NCBI GenBank assembly: GCA_037157565.1
Contig: JAZHRO010000012.1
Coordinates: 2,444,501 to 2,508,500, forward strand
DNA: 64,000 bases
Reading direction: 5' to 3'
From: Thalassia testudinum
Taxonomy: Eukaryota > Streptophyta > Magnoliopsida > Alismatales > Hydrocharitaceae
Shown: piece after piece, positions 33,991 through 46,944 of the stretch
How the letters are laid out: every line of letters starts with the position of its first letter
Position numbering within the stretch: position 1 is the stretch's first letter
The notes under the pieces: model-generated
What the model was told of the DNA's origin: nothing
The model's database searches: none
What the model saw: only the letters and a program-made list of their open reading frames with translations
Position numbers and translations under genes: made by a program

Positions 33991-35680
33991 TAACTGCATT
34001 TGTAGTCTGGTTGTTTCTAGGATGAGGATGGGGAACCTGGCTATTATTGAAACCCGGTGGATGCTGAGGTGCTGGCTAAATGGGTTGATCAGGATATCCA
34101 CCTTGGAACTGATTCCTTTGATTATTTGGGTTTGGCATGGGTTGGGAAGGTAAATTCCTAATAGGTCAATGATCAGGAGTAACCTTAACTTGGTGTTGCA
34201 AGTTGGTAATCATGCGGGTTACTTCTGTCATTTGATACTACATTCCTTGCAAAGTTTTCATGACCTGATTATTAATATCATCCTGGGATGGTCCAGGTTG
34301 ATACATAGGTTGCCCATAATTCCCAAAATAGTTTTGTTTGGGAAAAGGAATCGGATTCGAGTTTTTCCAGGAGTGATTCGGGTTAGTCCTCCAGTTTTGA
34401 TTGGAAGTGTTGGAGGGGTTTCTAAATTGCTCCTGGAGAGCATAAATATTTTTCGAGGTGGGATCAAAAATATTTTGATCAAAATTCCTGGTCAAATCTT
34501 GCGGGAAATCAGCCGGAAATTGCTGGCCAGCAGATGTGGCAGCAATATTGTGTAGATTTTCTCTCCGGAGAATGTGTGGGGGTTAGTGTGTGGAGAGTCG
34601 ACGTGTGGAGCTTGTTTGTTTTTGAGCTTTTCTTCCATTTTCTTTTGGTGAATTTGCATCTGGTCCAGTCGTTGAGCTAACATATATAGATCATCTTGAG
34701 TGACTGGAACAGAGGTGGATTTGGAGTCAATTTCATGGACTCCATGTTTGGGGTTTTGTGATCTGCCAAAAGTGTCTGTTGAAGTCATGTTAAATGAGTT
34801 CTCACTCATTTCTTCAAATAGGAAATAGGCACTTTCGACGTCTTTGTTAAGAAAATTGCCCCCACATGAGGCATCCACAAATCGTTTCAATTGATCATCT
34901 AATCCATGATAGAAGATCTGCACTAACTGCCATTGTGGAATTTCATGGTGGGGACAACTTCTTAGAAGTTCCTGAAATCTTTCTCAGGCTTCATGGAGGG
35001 GTTTACCAATTTTCTGTTGAAAGGTTGTTATGGATCTTCTTAATGCATTCGTTCGACCGATCGAAATTTTTTTTTTAAGAAAAGCGCTTTTTAATTGGGG
35101 CCAGGTGGTAATAGGGCACCCAACTGTTCTAAACCAATGAGATGCTTTGTCTTTAAGAGAGAGGAAAAAGTCTCATTAACCACACGTCTTCCTGCACATT
35201 GCGGGAACGAGTGGTTTGAGCGAGGACAGTTAATTCCTCGAGATGACAAAAAGGGTCCTCTCTTGGAAGACCATGAAAATGTTTGATAAGGTTTAGAATG
35301 GCTGGTTTGATCTCGAAATCCCCTTGTGGTATGACCACCCCTGGTCTTTCCTCATAATTGGAAGGATCATAGAAATCCTTAAGAGGAATGACAGGCTGTT
35401 GGCGGGGTGGTGGATTTTGTCCTTTATTAGCTAGGTTCGTGACAGTCCTAGATATATCTTTTTGATTTTGTTGTAGTCAAACCAAATGGTCGACCATTAA
35501 TGCAAAGGGATTTGGATTTTAGGTTATAATTGGAGGGCCACCTGGCCCTGCTGGTATTTCTGGTTGCTCCAGGTTAGGGAGGTGAGGGAGGGTGAAGTCA
35601 GCTTGTGGGTCGGCTGACGGGTTAGAAGTGGAAGCAGAATTTTTTTGATGGCTTCCTGGGTTTTCCATTTTTTTAGAAGA
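33991..35680 (-). pseudogene. Element B gag (Athila type), frameshifted
   Basis: An ATG near 35668 opens MENPGSHQKNSAST. After stops, FHGLPREDPFCHLEEL (within 35153-35338), the SLKDKASHWF segment, and in another frame QIFYHGLDDQLKRFVDASCG (34923 leftward) follow. A Gln/Lys-rich helical stretch (DDLYMLAQRLDQMQIHQKKM) and an Asn/Pro-rich tail (34238-34495) complete the order. It lacks a CCHC knuckle, as in element A. At least three frame changes and several stops are visible. Confidence 0.83.
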
Positions 35681-37343
35681 GGAGGGGGAAGAAAATAATG
35701 ATTTTCTGCTACGGGGGGCGAAATCAGATGGTCCCTCAAGGTGTGATTTTTGGGACCGTCACCCGTGCATGCACTACTTGGGAAGAATTGGAGGGGAGGA
35801 GAAGAGAAAGAGACGAGAGAAAGTGTGCAATTCAAACAAACAAAACTAGACCTAACTTAAATGCGACTCCCTAATAATAAACCTAAGACTTGGTCTATGT
35901 AGGAAATAAGTAGTCAATAGTGAATACTCGTTCTGTCAACAAATCTAGCCAAGTTGCTTAAGGGGAGGTTTGGGCCCAAATGTTTCCCAGGGAAAACCCC
36001 AGGTGCTTGTACAAACTCGCGCCTGGCCGTTTGACACGGCCCCTCTGCTTGAATACCAGATATAGATGATAGAATTAGTACTCAATAAAGAAAACTTAAG
36101 ACATAGATAGCAAGCCTAAGTTCATGAAGCCTTAGGGGTCAAGTTGCTACAAGTTTTAATTAGGTCTAGGATACTACAGTGCACACAGAATGTGGAGGGC
36201 ATTAATTGGGTTGTTGCCATATTATTTCGATTTTTTTGTGTGTGTGCAGGAATTGGAGAGTGGCTCCAATGAAAATCAAGTTGTCACACAATTTTTTTGT
36301 ATTTATGTCTTTTAGGATTCAATTTAATTGAATGTGTTTTAGGGTTTCTCTAGTTAAATTTTCAAACAAGTTTGAAAATCCAAAATCAAAGGAAAACCAA
36401 GTTGTATGGGTGATTGTATATTTCCTTTAAATTGAGTCTCTAAAAAGAAAGAAGGAAATCCTAAGCCAATTGTCCCTAAGACAAAAATTTAACTACCAAT
36501 GAGTTGTTTTTAGGCTTTTTGAATAGATAGTGGTCCAAACAATGCAACCAACACCACTACCTTGAGTGAAATCAAACAAGGATTCCAGAAAAGATTTTTG
36601 TAAGATTTTAGGAATTTGTTTGGTAATTGTTTTGAATTTTTAATTGTACTGGTGTCAAAGTCCAGAAATGATACCCGTGGGTATTTCAGACTTTTCAGTA
36701 TTATCACCGACCTCAGAAAATTTTGATGATTTTATATGATGTGTAAAATTTCACAAGAATTCCAGAAAGCTAAATTTCACAAAAATTGGATGAGTATAAA
36801 AATTCTAAAAATTTGCAGATAGTAGCAAAACAGGAAGATTAGAGGGTGTGACCCCTCTGCAGTCCACAAATTTTTAAAAATAAATACAAAGCCAATTGAT
36901 CTGAAATTTGGAACAGATGTTCCTAACTCAATTTGTAATCATTGTATGAAATTTTATGATTTTGAGAGGCCTGTGGTGTTATGAAACGATTTTTCAAGTC
37001 TGGTTAGAAATTTGGACCCGAAAAATAGAACACCAATACTTGCAATGGAGTGGTGTTAAAGAAACATTCAAGCAAACAATGGATTTTAAAATGCACCACT
37101 CCTCTTAATCAAGTTGTTTAGGGTCCTGAAAGCCAAGTTTAGTGTATTTTGGTAGTTTTTAATTAATTATGTGACTAGAAAGAGGAACCTACCTGAATTT
37201 CGTGGGAAGAAAAGGAACTTTGAGCTCTCGCTTCCAGATTCTCGCTTTCTTCCTGCAATAGTTCCTACACACACGAAAGAGAAGAAATAGAAGGGGATGA
37301 GATCTACTTCAAGCAAGAGGAGAAAGAATAGCAAAGCCGTGCC
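35681..37343 (-). other. Element B untranslated leader
   Basis: About 1.7 kb between PBS and gag without a convincing ORF. The ORFs at 35524-35835 and 36510-36707 are frame shadows or chance. I see no repeat here beyond poly-T runs. Confidence 0.6.
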
Positions 37344-37361
37344 TCCCTGGCAACGATGCCA
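37344..37361 (-). other. Primer binding site of element B
   Basis: On the minus strand, TGGCATCGTTGCCAGGGA lies five bases from the 5' LTR. It resembles the Athila-type PBS of element A (TGGCGCCGTTGCCGAGGA) with three differences. Element F has a related form at 54589. Confidence 0.8.
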
Positions 37362-37366
37362 AAAAG

Positions 37367-39621
37367 TGATGCAAAAAATTACGTGATTTGTAAAAGCAGG
37401 TTTTTAATGTCATTGTAACATGCGAATTCGCATACGCTTTTAAATTTATATCCTAGATAGGGGAAGTATCTAGGGTTGTCCAAGGAGGCCAAATGTTTGC
37501 AAAATTAATCCTCTTGCTTACAAATAAATCTCAACTTTCTTTTTAGTATTTTAAATATGTAATTTTTTTGTTTTGAAAAGGCGAGGGCAAAATGCGAATT
37601 GTAGCGGAAAGTACTAACACCTATAATTGCTTAAATAAAACTTAAAAGATAGATATATCCTCTTCCTAAGCTCACTCTAGGCAAGTGGAGGCCTAGAGTA
37701 ATTAGGAAGAAGAGGTCAAACAAGTGCTAGAACCAAAACAACAATTGCAATGAAAGTAAAAAAGAAAAGGCAATTTGATTAACTAGAATTTGTGTCCTTT
37801 TTCTAAGAAAGTAGAGGAATGCTTCTACTAAAATGAAAAAAATCTAAAAGCAAGAAAGGAAACACAAATCCTCTTGCAAAAATTGGTGAAGAAGGGAGTC
37901 TTCTTGCTCCAAGCCTAGCTACTCCTTGGCTTTAAAAGAGGACCTCCTTCTTCTCCTTCCTTGAGAGCTCCTCCAAGGTGGATGCTACCACCTTCAATGC
38001 TCTCCTCCAAGGGGTGGGCGTGCACCACCCTCAAAAGCTCCTCCAAGATGGCGTGGACCACCTTCAAAATCTCCTCCAAAGATCTTCCTTGCCTGGCTTC
38101 TCCTTTGGCTGGTGTGACTCAAGAGAGACGAGAAGAGGGGAAGGCACCAAAGGGACAGAATATCCCTTTAATCTTCTTCTTCTTCTTCCCTCTTGGGTGT
38201 GGGCTTCTAGGTGGAATATGAAAGCGAATTTGCTAGCCAAGGATGCCTTGAATGGCGGTGGGTAGTGGTCTTCTTATAGGGTAGGATGGGGGGTTAAGGT
38301 GCCTCTTGAAATTGAGGGCTAAGATGGAAGGATGGAGGTGGTTGGGGATCCTATGGTCATTTGGAGCCAACCCAAGGGACTCCTAGGGGGTGGTTATGGG
38401 TGGTGACACCCCTTGAAGTTGGCACCAAAATACCTTCTAGAAGGGGGTCTTAGGTGGCGCCAAGAAAGGTTCTAGAAGGAGGGGGTATGTGGAGGGTGGA
38501 GATGGGTTTAAGGGGAGATGTGTGGTGGAGAAGAATGGGATTTTTGGAGGGAAAAGTGGCGCCAACAAGGGGGTAGTTAGGGTGGTTTTGGCACCACTTT
38601 TAGGTGTCTTTTGGAGGTGGTGGGTAGGCTAGGTTGGCGCCAAGTAGGTTAGCTTATGTGGAGCTTAGGTGGAGCTAGTTGGGTGGAGTTGTTAGGTGGG
38701 TTTTTGGGGTGGTACAAGCCAAGGAAGTTGGAGCATAGCTAAGCTAAGCTAAGCTAAGCTAGCTTAGCTAATGGAGGAGTAGAGGAGGAGGTGTTGGAGC
38801 TAGGGTTTGGAGGGAGGAGCTGGTTCTGAAGAATCTGGAGCTGAAGTGGAGCAGGCAACTGCTGAAGAGGTCAACATGGGGCTACTCTAGCTGGCTTAGC
38901 TTGCTAGTTCTTTGCTAGCTACTAAGCCAAGCTAAAGTGAGCTGGCTTCTGTTGAATGGAGCTGTGGTGAGCTGGGTTTGGTGCTCCCGGGGAGGATTGA
39001 GCTGGTTGAGACAGCTAAGGTAGCTTAGCTCAATTAGCTTGAGCTAAGCTAGGTCCCCGGGAGCTGGACTTGAGCTTCCTGAGCTGGGATGAGTTCTTCT
39101 TCAGCTGGCTGGAGTTGAGTGGAGTTGGATGTAGCTTGATCTGAGCTGGGGTGAACTCCTGTCAACTCAGCTGAGCTAACTAGAGATCCCTGTGGACTAG
39201 TGGGAGCTGAGATGAGCTAGCCTCAGCTAAGTTGAGCTGGATCTGAGCTGACTTGAGCTAGGGTGAGCTAAGATGAACTCTCTTGAGCTGCCATTCAGCT
39301 GAGATTAGCTGAATGGAGCTGGGATGAGCTAACCCTAGTTCAAGTGAGCTAGGTTCCAGCTGTGGTGAGCTGGAACAAGCTGAGTTCCAGCTAGTCTGAA
39401 CTCCTTCACCAATTGCCTTCTTGAGTGCTAGGGTTTTAGGGATCTGTATATATGTTCATCCCTAACACTTACAAAAACACATTAAAACAACAAAAGAAAA
39501 TGCAATGCATGCCTAACCTAGTTAATGCCTAAATGCAGCCCAAAAACCCATTTGCGGCGTAGAATCCTAAGAGCTAGGTTTGTTTTAATGCATAAGAATG
39601 ATGATAAGCTGGCGTTTATCA
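37367..39621 (-). repeat. Element B 5' LTR
   Basis: A complete 2255-bp LTR, partner of the split copy at 23716-28687. It contains GGCGCC palindromes near 38459, 38561 and 38639, the minus-strand TATA-like box, and the AGCT-rich array at about 38725-39400. The terminal hairpin at 39602-39621 has one mismatch compared with the left LTR. Confidence 0.93.
38270..38279 (-). promoter_or_regulatory. TATA-like box in B 5' LTR
   Basis: CTATAAGAAG on the minus strand, at the place of CTATAAAAAG in the other LTR. The change from A to G may weaken the promoter that would drive the full transcript. Confidence 0.4.
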
Positions 39622-39626
39622 GAAAC

Positions 39627-40095
39627 ACTGTCATCTTCCCGTATAACTTTAGCACAAAGACTATTAGGCCATCAGAAAGTGTACCTTGGACCTAGAGAAG
39701 GCCGGTGATCATAGAAGATTACAAATTTCTGAGCTAGATGAATTAAGGAATGAATCTTATGAAAGCTCAAGGATTTATAAGGCTAAACCAATGGCCTTCC
39801 ATGACCGTCACATTCATAGGAAATCATTTCACCCTGGTCAGAAAGTTCTTTTTGACTCTAGACTGAACTCTTCCTAGGGAAACTCAGATCCAAATGGACT
39901 AGACCTTTCAAAATCTTGAGAATCTTTGATAATGCAGCCGTTGAGATCACTGAGATTGACAAATCTGAACCTTTCACTATCAATGGACAAAGATTGAAAC
40001 CTTTTATTGAGCCACATGATCTTAGACTTGTCAATTCTACCATTTCGCTCATACATTTTGAATTACCTACTAGGTTTATTCTTATCTTAAGGCAT
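39627..40095 (+). pseudogene. Element A integrase C-terminus, after element B
   Basis: Reading on from 23715 across one GAAAC copy gives LVYKKHCHLPV and then three stops in 30 bases, at places where the family has Glu, Glu and Trp. The frame then holds CTLDLEKAGDHRRLQISELDEL, YESSRIYKAKPMAFHDRHI and HPGQKVLFDSRLN. After a small frame change come KWTRPFKILRIF and FTINGQRLKPFIEPHD. The order equals the end of element B pol at 30109-30480. Confidence 0.88.
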
Positions 40096-41742
40096 TAAAC
40101 TTAGCAAAAAAAAAACCTATTCTTGTATATAGCTGTTTTCACCTTTCTTATTTTCACCTTTGTTGCATTAGGTGTCTACCTTTGCATTTTAAGAATACAT
40201 TTCATTGTCACATATGTCATGCACTTCACTTCCTAGCCCGACTTTCCACTCTGATCTTGTATCAGACTTGAAATCGTCGGCACAGAGATTTGTATCTCCT
40301 CATTTTGACTTCCTTCTGTTACCCAGTTTAGGATAGTGAAAAGTAGAGCATGCATTTGCATCCACCATAATCATTCAATGAGGACATTGCATCATTTAAG
40401 CATGGAGGGGTGTAAATGGTGAATCATTTACTAAAATGCAATTGTAGACATACCTATGGTATATAGTATAGTATTATCAAAAATAGCAAAAAAAAATTGA
40501 AAATTTTGAAAAATTTTGAAAAAAATTACAAAGGCAAAAATACAAAAAAATCACAAAACACAAAAATTCCAAAAATACAATAAGGGACATGTACTCTATT
40601 GTTGAGGGAGAACTCCATTTTAAGGAGAGAAAAGAATTTGAAAGAAAAATTAGTGTTTAACTATGATCTTCTAGCTGAAAATAAAAATAGAATAAGTGTT
40701 TATGGGCATTCAACCTTTGCTGGTTTGACTTTCCGAGCCACTGTAGCTTGACTCATTCAAGCTTTGGCTTAATACACTTTAAGCTTTGACGAGATAGACC
40801 ACAATCTCTCCTAACTTTAGGACGTATTCTTGTACCTGAGTCACCAGTACAGGATTCGCTGGTTTGCTTTCATTTAGGAGTCTAAGTAACCTTGGTTTAC
40901 ACGACACAGTGTCGGGAAAGACCTTGTGAATTTGAAATTCAACCCTAGTGTTCATTAGGGAAGGTGGAGTCCTTACCTGTGCATGCAAGTAGACTCTTTG
41001 TCCTAGTCTTTAGTCTTATGTCTAGGAGAAGCTCTTTCCACCAAAGAACTCACCCACCAAATAAGGTGCAGTCTACCAAATAAAGTTGTCGGAGACATAC
41101 TGACAGAAAAAAAAATCATCAAAAAGAAAGTTCTTTAGAATAAGTCAAGTATGTTTTCCAAGTTCTATAAATACAAAAAAATTCCACCAAAATTGTTTTC
41201 AGGGTTCAGTACAAATACCCTATTCCACCAAAAATTCTTTGAGCCACAAACACAATAAGAGTTGGGCATGAGTATTCCTTGTTTCTTGAGAGTTGATCTG
41301 AAAACATGAGCTGAAGCTAGGACCAACCTTGACTTAAAAAGAACTGAAACCCTGGGATTGAGTTTTAGAATTCACCTGGTTAGTCCTGACTTATCACAAA
41401 GCACAGCCATAACCTCTTAGCATTCTGAGTTTCTATAAAACCCCTTGAGTCCTAGAATTCGACTGAAAGGTTTAAATATCAAGAGTCCTTATTAGTCGAG
41501 AGATGGTCTATGTCATATTAGTCTTGAGTTCTGGTTAGTCATCCTAAGCAAAAAGGTTCTCACAATGTCGAGACATAAACACAGTTTGTTTATCAGAAAA
41601 TCTTTCAGCTTAAAGATCTTCTTCAAACACTTAACTCTTTGAGAAAAAGAAAGAAGTAAAGATATCTCATCACACTTACCCTGCTAATACTTAAATTACT
41701 TTGCACTTTAATGAATTGTTTGCTAAGGGACTAGCAAAACCA
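40096..41742 (+). other. Element A 3' untranslated region
   Basis: It holds the conserved GACATTGCATCA...AAGCATGGAGGGGTG block (about 40383-40412) and a very A-rich stretch (40485-40590) like those seen after pol in other long Athila or Tat elements. No env-like ORF of useful length is present. Confidence 0.65.
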
Positions 41743-41755
41743 AAGCATGGGGGTA
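41743..41755 (+). other. Polypurine tract of element A
   Basis: AAGCATGGGGGTA directly before the 3' LTR; it primes plus-strand DNA synthesis. Confidence 0.8.
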
Positions 41756-44700
41756 TGATGAGTGGCTACTCATCATAGCTAAATAGCTAAAGTTAAGCTA
41801 GAAACTAGGTTAAATAATGTCAAATTAATACATAAAAAGGGTTAAGTGTGGGAATCAAATAAAAAGACCTAAAGCATTAATTCTGTGTTAAAATTGCATA
41901 ATTAGGTCATTAAATGAGATATTCTTGTGAAAAAGGTCAAATGGTGATCCAAGTGTAAATTGAACACACAAACAAGTTTAAAAGTTCAAATGAAAAGTAT
42001 AATTAACTTCTTAATTGTTCAATTAAGCTTATATAAAAACTTGAAGGCATTTGGACATCATTAAGGCCTTGAAATCAAAGATTTACATTTAGGTCCTTTA
42101 TGCATTACAATCCATTCATTAGAAAACTTCCTAGGACCTATTTGTAATCTGCAGGGACCTTTCTGAAAGCCCTTAAGGACCATTCTGTTAGACATTTTAA
42201 CCACTTATGGGCCTGCTTGCAATTTTTATACCCCTTCGCTGAGGGGTATACCTTGCAATTGTCCCAACAGATTTCGCCACCTGCTGCAGCCTGCGCGTGC
42301 ACTGTAGCACACGAAGAACATGGGCCATCCTGGCCATCGATCTCCCCTTGCCTCTTGATCTGTGGCTCAATTTGATTCGAAGTTTCACGCGAATCGGTGC
42401 GTGTGGTCACCACTACCCTCAGATCCCATCTAACGGTTAGTTTTTGATTTGGCAGCCACATGCACTCTCTCCTCTCATCCTTGCCACCCTTGCCATCTAC
42501 GCCTAATTTCACCCATACGGTGAGGAGATCCACTCTTCAACCTACTTAAGCAGCTCCATGGTCGCACGCGCAAAGGATCGCTCCCACCTACATTCTTAGC
42601 GATCATTCGTCCACTCCAGCCACCTCTCCCCACCAATCCCCAGTTTTCACAGCCACCGGCTGTGAATACTCTGATTTCTCTCCAACTCTCCTCGTCACTA
42701 GGGATGACCTACACTTGAGGATGACCTTGAACTCCACTAGCGAGTTTTCCCTCCGCTGGAGCCTCTTTCTCCTCCATTCTTCTTCCTTAGCTGCCGGCTA
42801 AGGACCCACAGGTCCCATTCTTCCTGTTAGAGTAGTTTTAATGCTTTTTAGTTTAGCTGTAGTTCTAGTTAGATAGATTAGCAATAGAATGAGATTTAGA
42901 GTTAATGTTGATCTGCTGTGTGTACTGGTAGTTTAGTCTAGGAGTAGAAATTAGATTTAATTTCCCTCCCTCATCTCCTCTGATCATTTTAGATCAAAGG
43001 GGAAGAAATTCACCCAATCACTGTTGATATTTGTCTCCCTCCACATGTTTTCACATAGCTTCTAATTTCCTCGATTTTTAACTCGCAATTCAACCCCCCC
43101 TTCATTAGATCTAATTTCAGATCTGAATGGTTTTCAACCCCATATATGAAATTAGCATCAAGAACCATATTAGGGGCTTCTCATTCAGTCCATCTAGTTC
43201 ACAAAAGCCCCTGATCTGAGCTAAAAATGGATTCAGTTTACTCGATTTACTTTGAATTTGGATTGCAAGGATTTTAAACCAATTGAGCTTTGAATAATTT
43301 TTTATTGAGTAAATTGAAGTATTTTGATTTTGATTTACTGATGGGCTGGGAATCTGAGATGATTCTGATGTCAGAATTCATCTCAGATGAGTCATAATCT
43401 GATCTGTCCTTCTCGAGGATTTAAATGTGTTGAATGCATGGTGGAGCCAAGGAAAATCAACTTTGTTGATTTGAGACTCTGCCTTGTATTCATAAGTTGT
43501 CTTTAAGTGGCCATTCTGATTTTCAACCTAAGGAATTCTCAATATTACTTAAGGTTTCAGAGTTTTGGGATTTAAGTTTATGTTTTAAATTGACTGATTT
43601 AATCCTTTCTACATGTTGTCTATAGCATTAGAAGGAATTAGATCAAGTATGTTTCTGATCTGATTTGATGATATTTTTGACAAGGGATTTTGATTTTAAA
43701 TTGTATTTTCGAGTGGTTCTTTATGTGATTTGTAACCCTTGTCAGATTGTGATTTAGAGTTTTTTGCTTATGTTTTGAATCCCAGCAGTTATAGTAAATT
43801 GCTACAAATGCAACTACATTCCCATTTTTAAATCCAGCTAAGTATCCCCTTAACTAGCTCTTTTATATCCCTGATCAGGTTCTCTTGAATCAGATCTGGG
43901 ATATAAATGACTGGAATAGGAGATAAGTAGCTGAATTTAGTTCTGTCCCTACTGCAGATTTGTTCAATGAATGATGGATTAATTGCAGCATGCAGTTAAG
44001 ACGTCTGAAGAGAAGTTTGGTCGGCTGTAGTACTGCTGTTGTTTGTGTTGCATCTGTATGTACTGCTGAATTTCCAGCAACTTGTTGCTGCTATCCTGCT
44101 GCTTGATTTTTACTATTGCAGCAGTGTCTGAAGATCAGTGGACTGTAGGCTTAGGTTTATTGTTAGATAGCTGACGTGTGCTTATGGTTGTATATGAGTT
44201 GTATGCAAGCTTTCATGAATTGTAATTGACTTTAATCCTCATCTTGAATGCTTGTAAATTGTTTAAATCTCCTTTGTCAGCTAACTTTTTAAGCTTAACT
44301 GTCCAACAATAGTTAATTAATTGAAAGCCAAGTGAATTTCGTGCTTAAATGCTTGTATCCTTTTCTATATCTTGTATGGAGTTTGTTGAGGTAGTCTACT
44401 GCCTTTTAAACACTTAAGTCTCATTCTAAGCCTTAATTCACCTTAGAAAACCCCTTTGAAAGGCTTAGAATGAGTGAACATTGTAATCAAATAAAAATTA
44501 TATAAAAAATATAAAAAAATAAAATAAACCTGCCTTAGTGAAGATTAGGTATTTTTGTAAGTTCACACCAAGTTTCGTGGTATTCTGAACCCCTGGTTTG
44601 GTAGAACATACCATCCGACGGTCGTATATACCACGGAACTTAATAAAAGAAACTAAACATAAAATACCAAAAACACTCTCTTTTCCTCATCTATTTCTTT

Positions 44701-46944
44701 TCATCTCATCTCCTACCTCCACAAAAGATATAAAACCTATAAAAAGTGAAAAAACCCCAGAAATACCTAAAAATCTAGTGTATACTATGTCCATACTTGT
44801 AATTATAAGCTATTTAGTAAGTATGTATATTTATAGTGTAAATTATATATATATAGTATAAATAACTTACGTATCTATTGTAGAATGTAAATTAAGTATT
44901 TAAGATAGATTATACTGTATATATCTTAATTATATAAATATTTATTAATTAAACTAATTTATATGTACTGATAAGCTAGATAAATCAATAAACTCTATAA
45001 ATAAGCATATTAAGTTATGATACTGTACATACGTATTTATATATATATTATGAACATATTTAACCCTGTACCATAATTTAATTATATATACAGAATAAAT
45101 AATTAATTTACTAAGTTACTAGATAAGTTATTAAGTTAAACTAAAATAAATTAGTAATTTAAGTTAAAATTAAGCTAACTTATACTGTACATTTATACTA
45201 ATGTATTTTAAGTAAATTAACTTAATTTAAGTATATTTATAATGTATTATATTATTTAAACATTATTTATAAATAAAATAGTCCAAAATAGGCTATTTAA
45301 ATATAAATAAAATCGAAATAAAAATTGTAAAATACAATAAAAATATTTATAAAATACTTTAATATGTATACTAACTCAGTATAAGGTCAATTAGACCATT
45401 TATTAACTAATTTATACCTAATTAAGGAATAAAACCTAAAATTAAGTATGTATAAACTGTATACTTTAGTGAATTTATTTATATAGTAAATATAATTAAA
45501 ATTCTAAATTAATTGTAAAATTGTATAGTACTATATAAATACTTTAAATACCTATAATTTAATTTTATTTTATAATAAATTATGGCCCTCGAATTGAGGG
45601 CCAAAATCACAAAATCAATATTGGATGCTGGAATTCCAGTGTAAGAATGATGCTAACATAGCACCACATCGGAAATGATGGAGCACGCTATGTGATATAA
45701 ATTGAAAAAGTTGTATAGCCATTCAGTCGTTACGGGCGTCGGGCACCCGAAACAACCGATCATTACCGGATTACTTGAGCATGTATTGTGATGATTTGAG
45801 CATTGAGTGCGGTGTGGGCCGGGGCCCCGACATTGCGCAAGGGCTTGATTAAGCCCAAATCCGAGCATAAACCATGATTATCCGGCCTAATTAAGAATTA
45901 GGGCAGCACTAAGTAGAGGTCTGGTCCCACCCGGTCCTTGGGTGCTGTGTATCCCTCGAACGGTGCTGCCTGCCAATTAAACACTAATTTTTGGATTAGT
46001 GAAGGCCGTAATGACTTAAGAGAAGAGAAAGAGTACACTAAAGAAAAAATGGCTAAGTATGAGAGAACTAAGTGTCACAAGAGCAGAAGAAAAGAAACAG
46101 TGAGGTGAGAAAGTTATTAAGTGATGAGCCGGAGACAAAGAGAAGAGAGAACACGAAAGAAGAGTAAGTGTCAAAGAAAAAGAGCGTAAGAAGAGAAAAG
46201 AATGGCTAAGTGTAGAAGACTTAAAGAAGAAGAAGAAAGAACATAGAAGTATATCTATAATGTATAGTGTGTATATATATATATATAAATGTAAATAAGT
46301 ATATCGTAAATAATAAGTATATGTATAGTATGTATGAGAAGTATAGAAGTGTTTGAGCTATATATGTATATAAATAGCTTCATAGCTTTACTGACAGAAT
46401 AAACCGTCACTATTGGTGAAATAAGTATCGTTATAGACCCTAGTTTCTACTTTAAAGGCTGTATATAGTTTTTCGGGGTTTAGCGACGTTTGCATCTGTC
46501 GCTGTAGCTCCTATATATGTTACTGTATATGTTAGTATCTTCAGTTAAGTTAGTATAGTATGAATTATTACTTATTATTGTATATATATGTAAGTATTAG
46601 TAATATAACTTATAAATAGATAGTATAGAGTATATAGGTGTAGTGTTTGATGCTTGCTTATAAGTATGTGTTTGCAATCATTCTTAATAGAATCATTTTG
46701 TATATAATTAAGCTATTGATTCATTTATCCTTGATTGTACATAAAATTGATATTTGTGGAATTAAAGAGTAATATTGGACTTAGAGAGTGATGTATATCA
46801 ATAACTGCCTCCCAGTGAACGACCTGGAATAAACCAGTAAAAATTAGGTAAATTAAATAAAATTGATGCAATAACAGTTTGTATTTGTGACACATACTAC
46901 AACAACGATGATTTTTCATACGAATCGTGATCGAACATCGATCA
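41756..46944 (+). repeat. Element A 3' LTR (uninterrupted)
   Basis: A 5189-bp LTR matching 1880-3009 plus 12941-16962. It keeps the terminal hairpin, the hairpin run (counterpart of 13033-14523), the AT-rich kilobase and the 8-bp hairpin at 45583-45603. The site where C inserted in the other LTR is intact here near 42885. Short ORFs such as 42138-42533 (minus) and 44598-44861 have no protein features. Confidence 0.93.

Larger units (their letters stand above)
23716..39621 (-). mobile_element. Element B: Athila-type Ty3/gypsy retrotransposon, nested in element A
   Basis: Its LTRs are 23716-28687 (3' LTR on the minus strand, holding a solo LTR) and 37367-39621 (5' LTR, 2255 bp). The left LTR is about 2262 bp without the solo LTR. 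A PBS-like sequence adjoins the right LTR and a PPT adjoins the left one. Gag, protease, RT-RNase H and integrase are read right to left. Net length is about 13.2 kb. It is a different family from A: LTR sequence and length differ, while the protein order and motifs are the same. No env-like ORF is visible. The LTRs differ by a few percent by eye. Confidence 0.93.
1880..46944 (+). mobile_element. Element A: Athila-type Ty3/gypsy retrotransposon, split by nested insertions
   Basis: The LTRs start with TGATGAGT and end with ATCGATCA. The left LTR is 1880-16962, holding element C, and the right LTR is 41756-46944. With C and one duplication copy removed, the left LTR is about 5152 bp against 5189 bp on the right. 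A PBS of the Athila kind follows the left LTR and a purine-rich PPT precedes the right LTR. The gag-pol order is gag, protease, reverse transcriptase, RNase H, integrase, all plus strand and all decayed. Element B interrupts the integrase at 23716-39621. Net length is about 19.2 kb. No env-like ORF is visible after pol. The two LTRs differ at several percent of sites by eye, so A is older than its passengers, as nesting requires. Confidence 0.9.

Noticed and set aside
40096..41742. An env-like gene after pol in element A
   Set aside because: Some Athila elements have one, but no ORF with a signal peptide or membrane segment is present in A, B or D.
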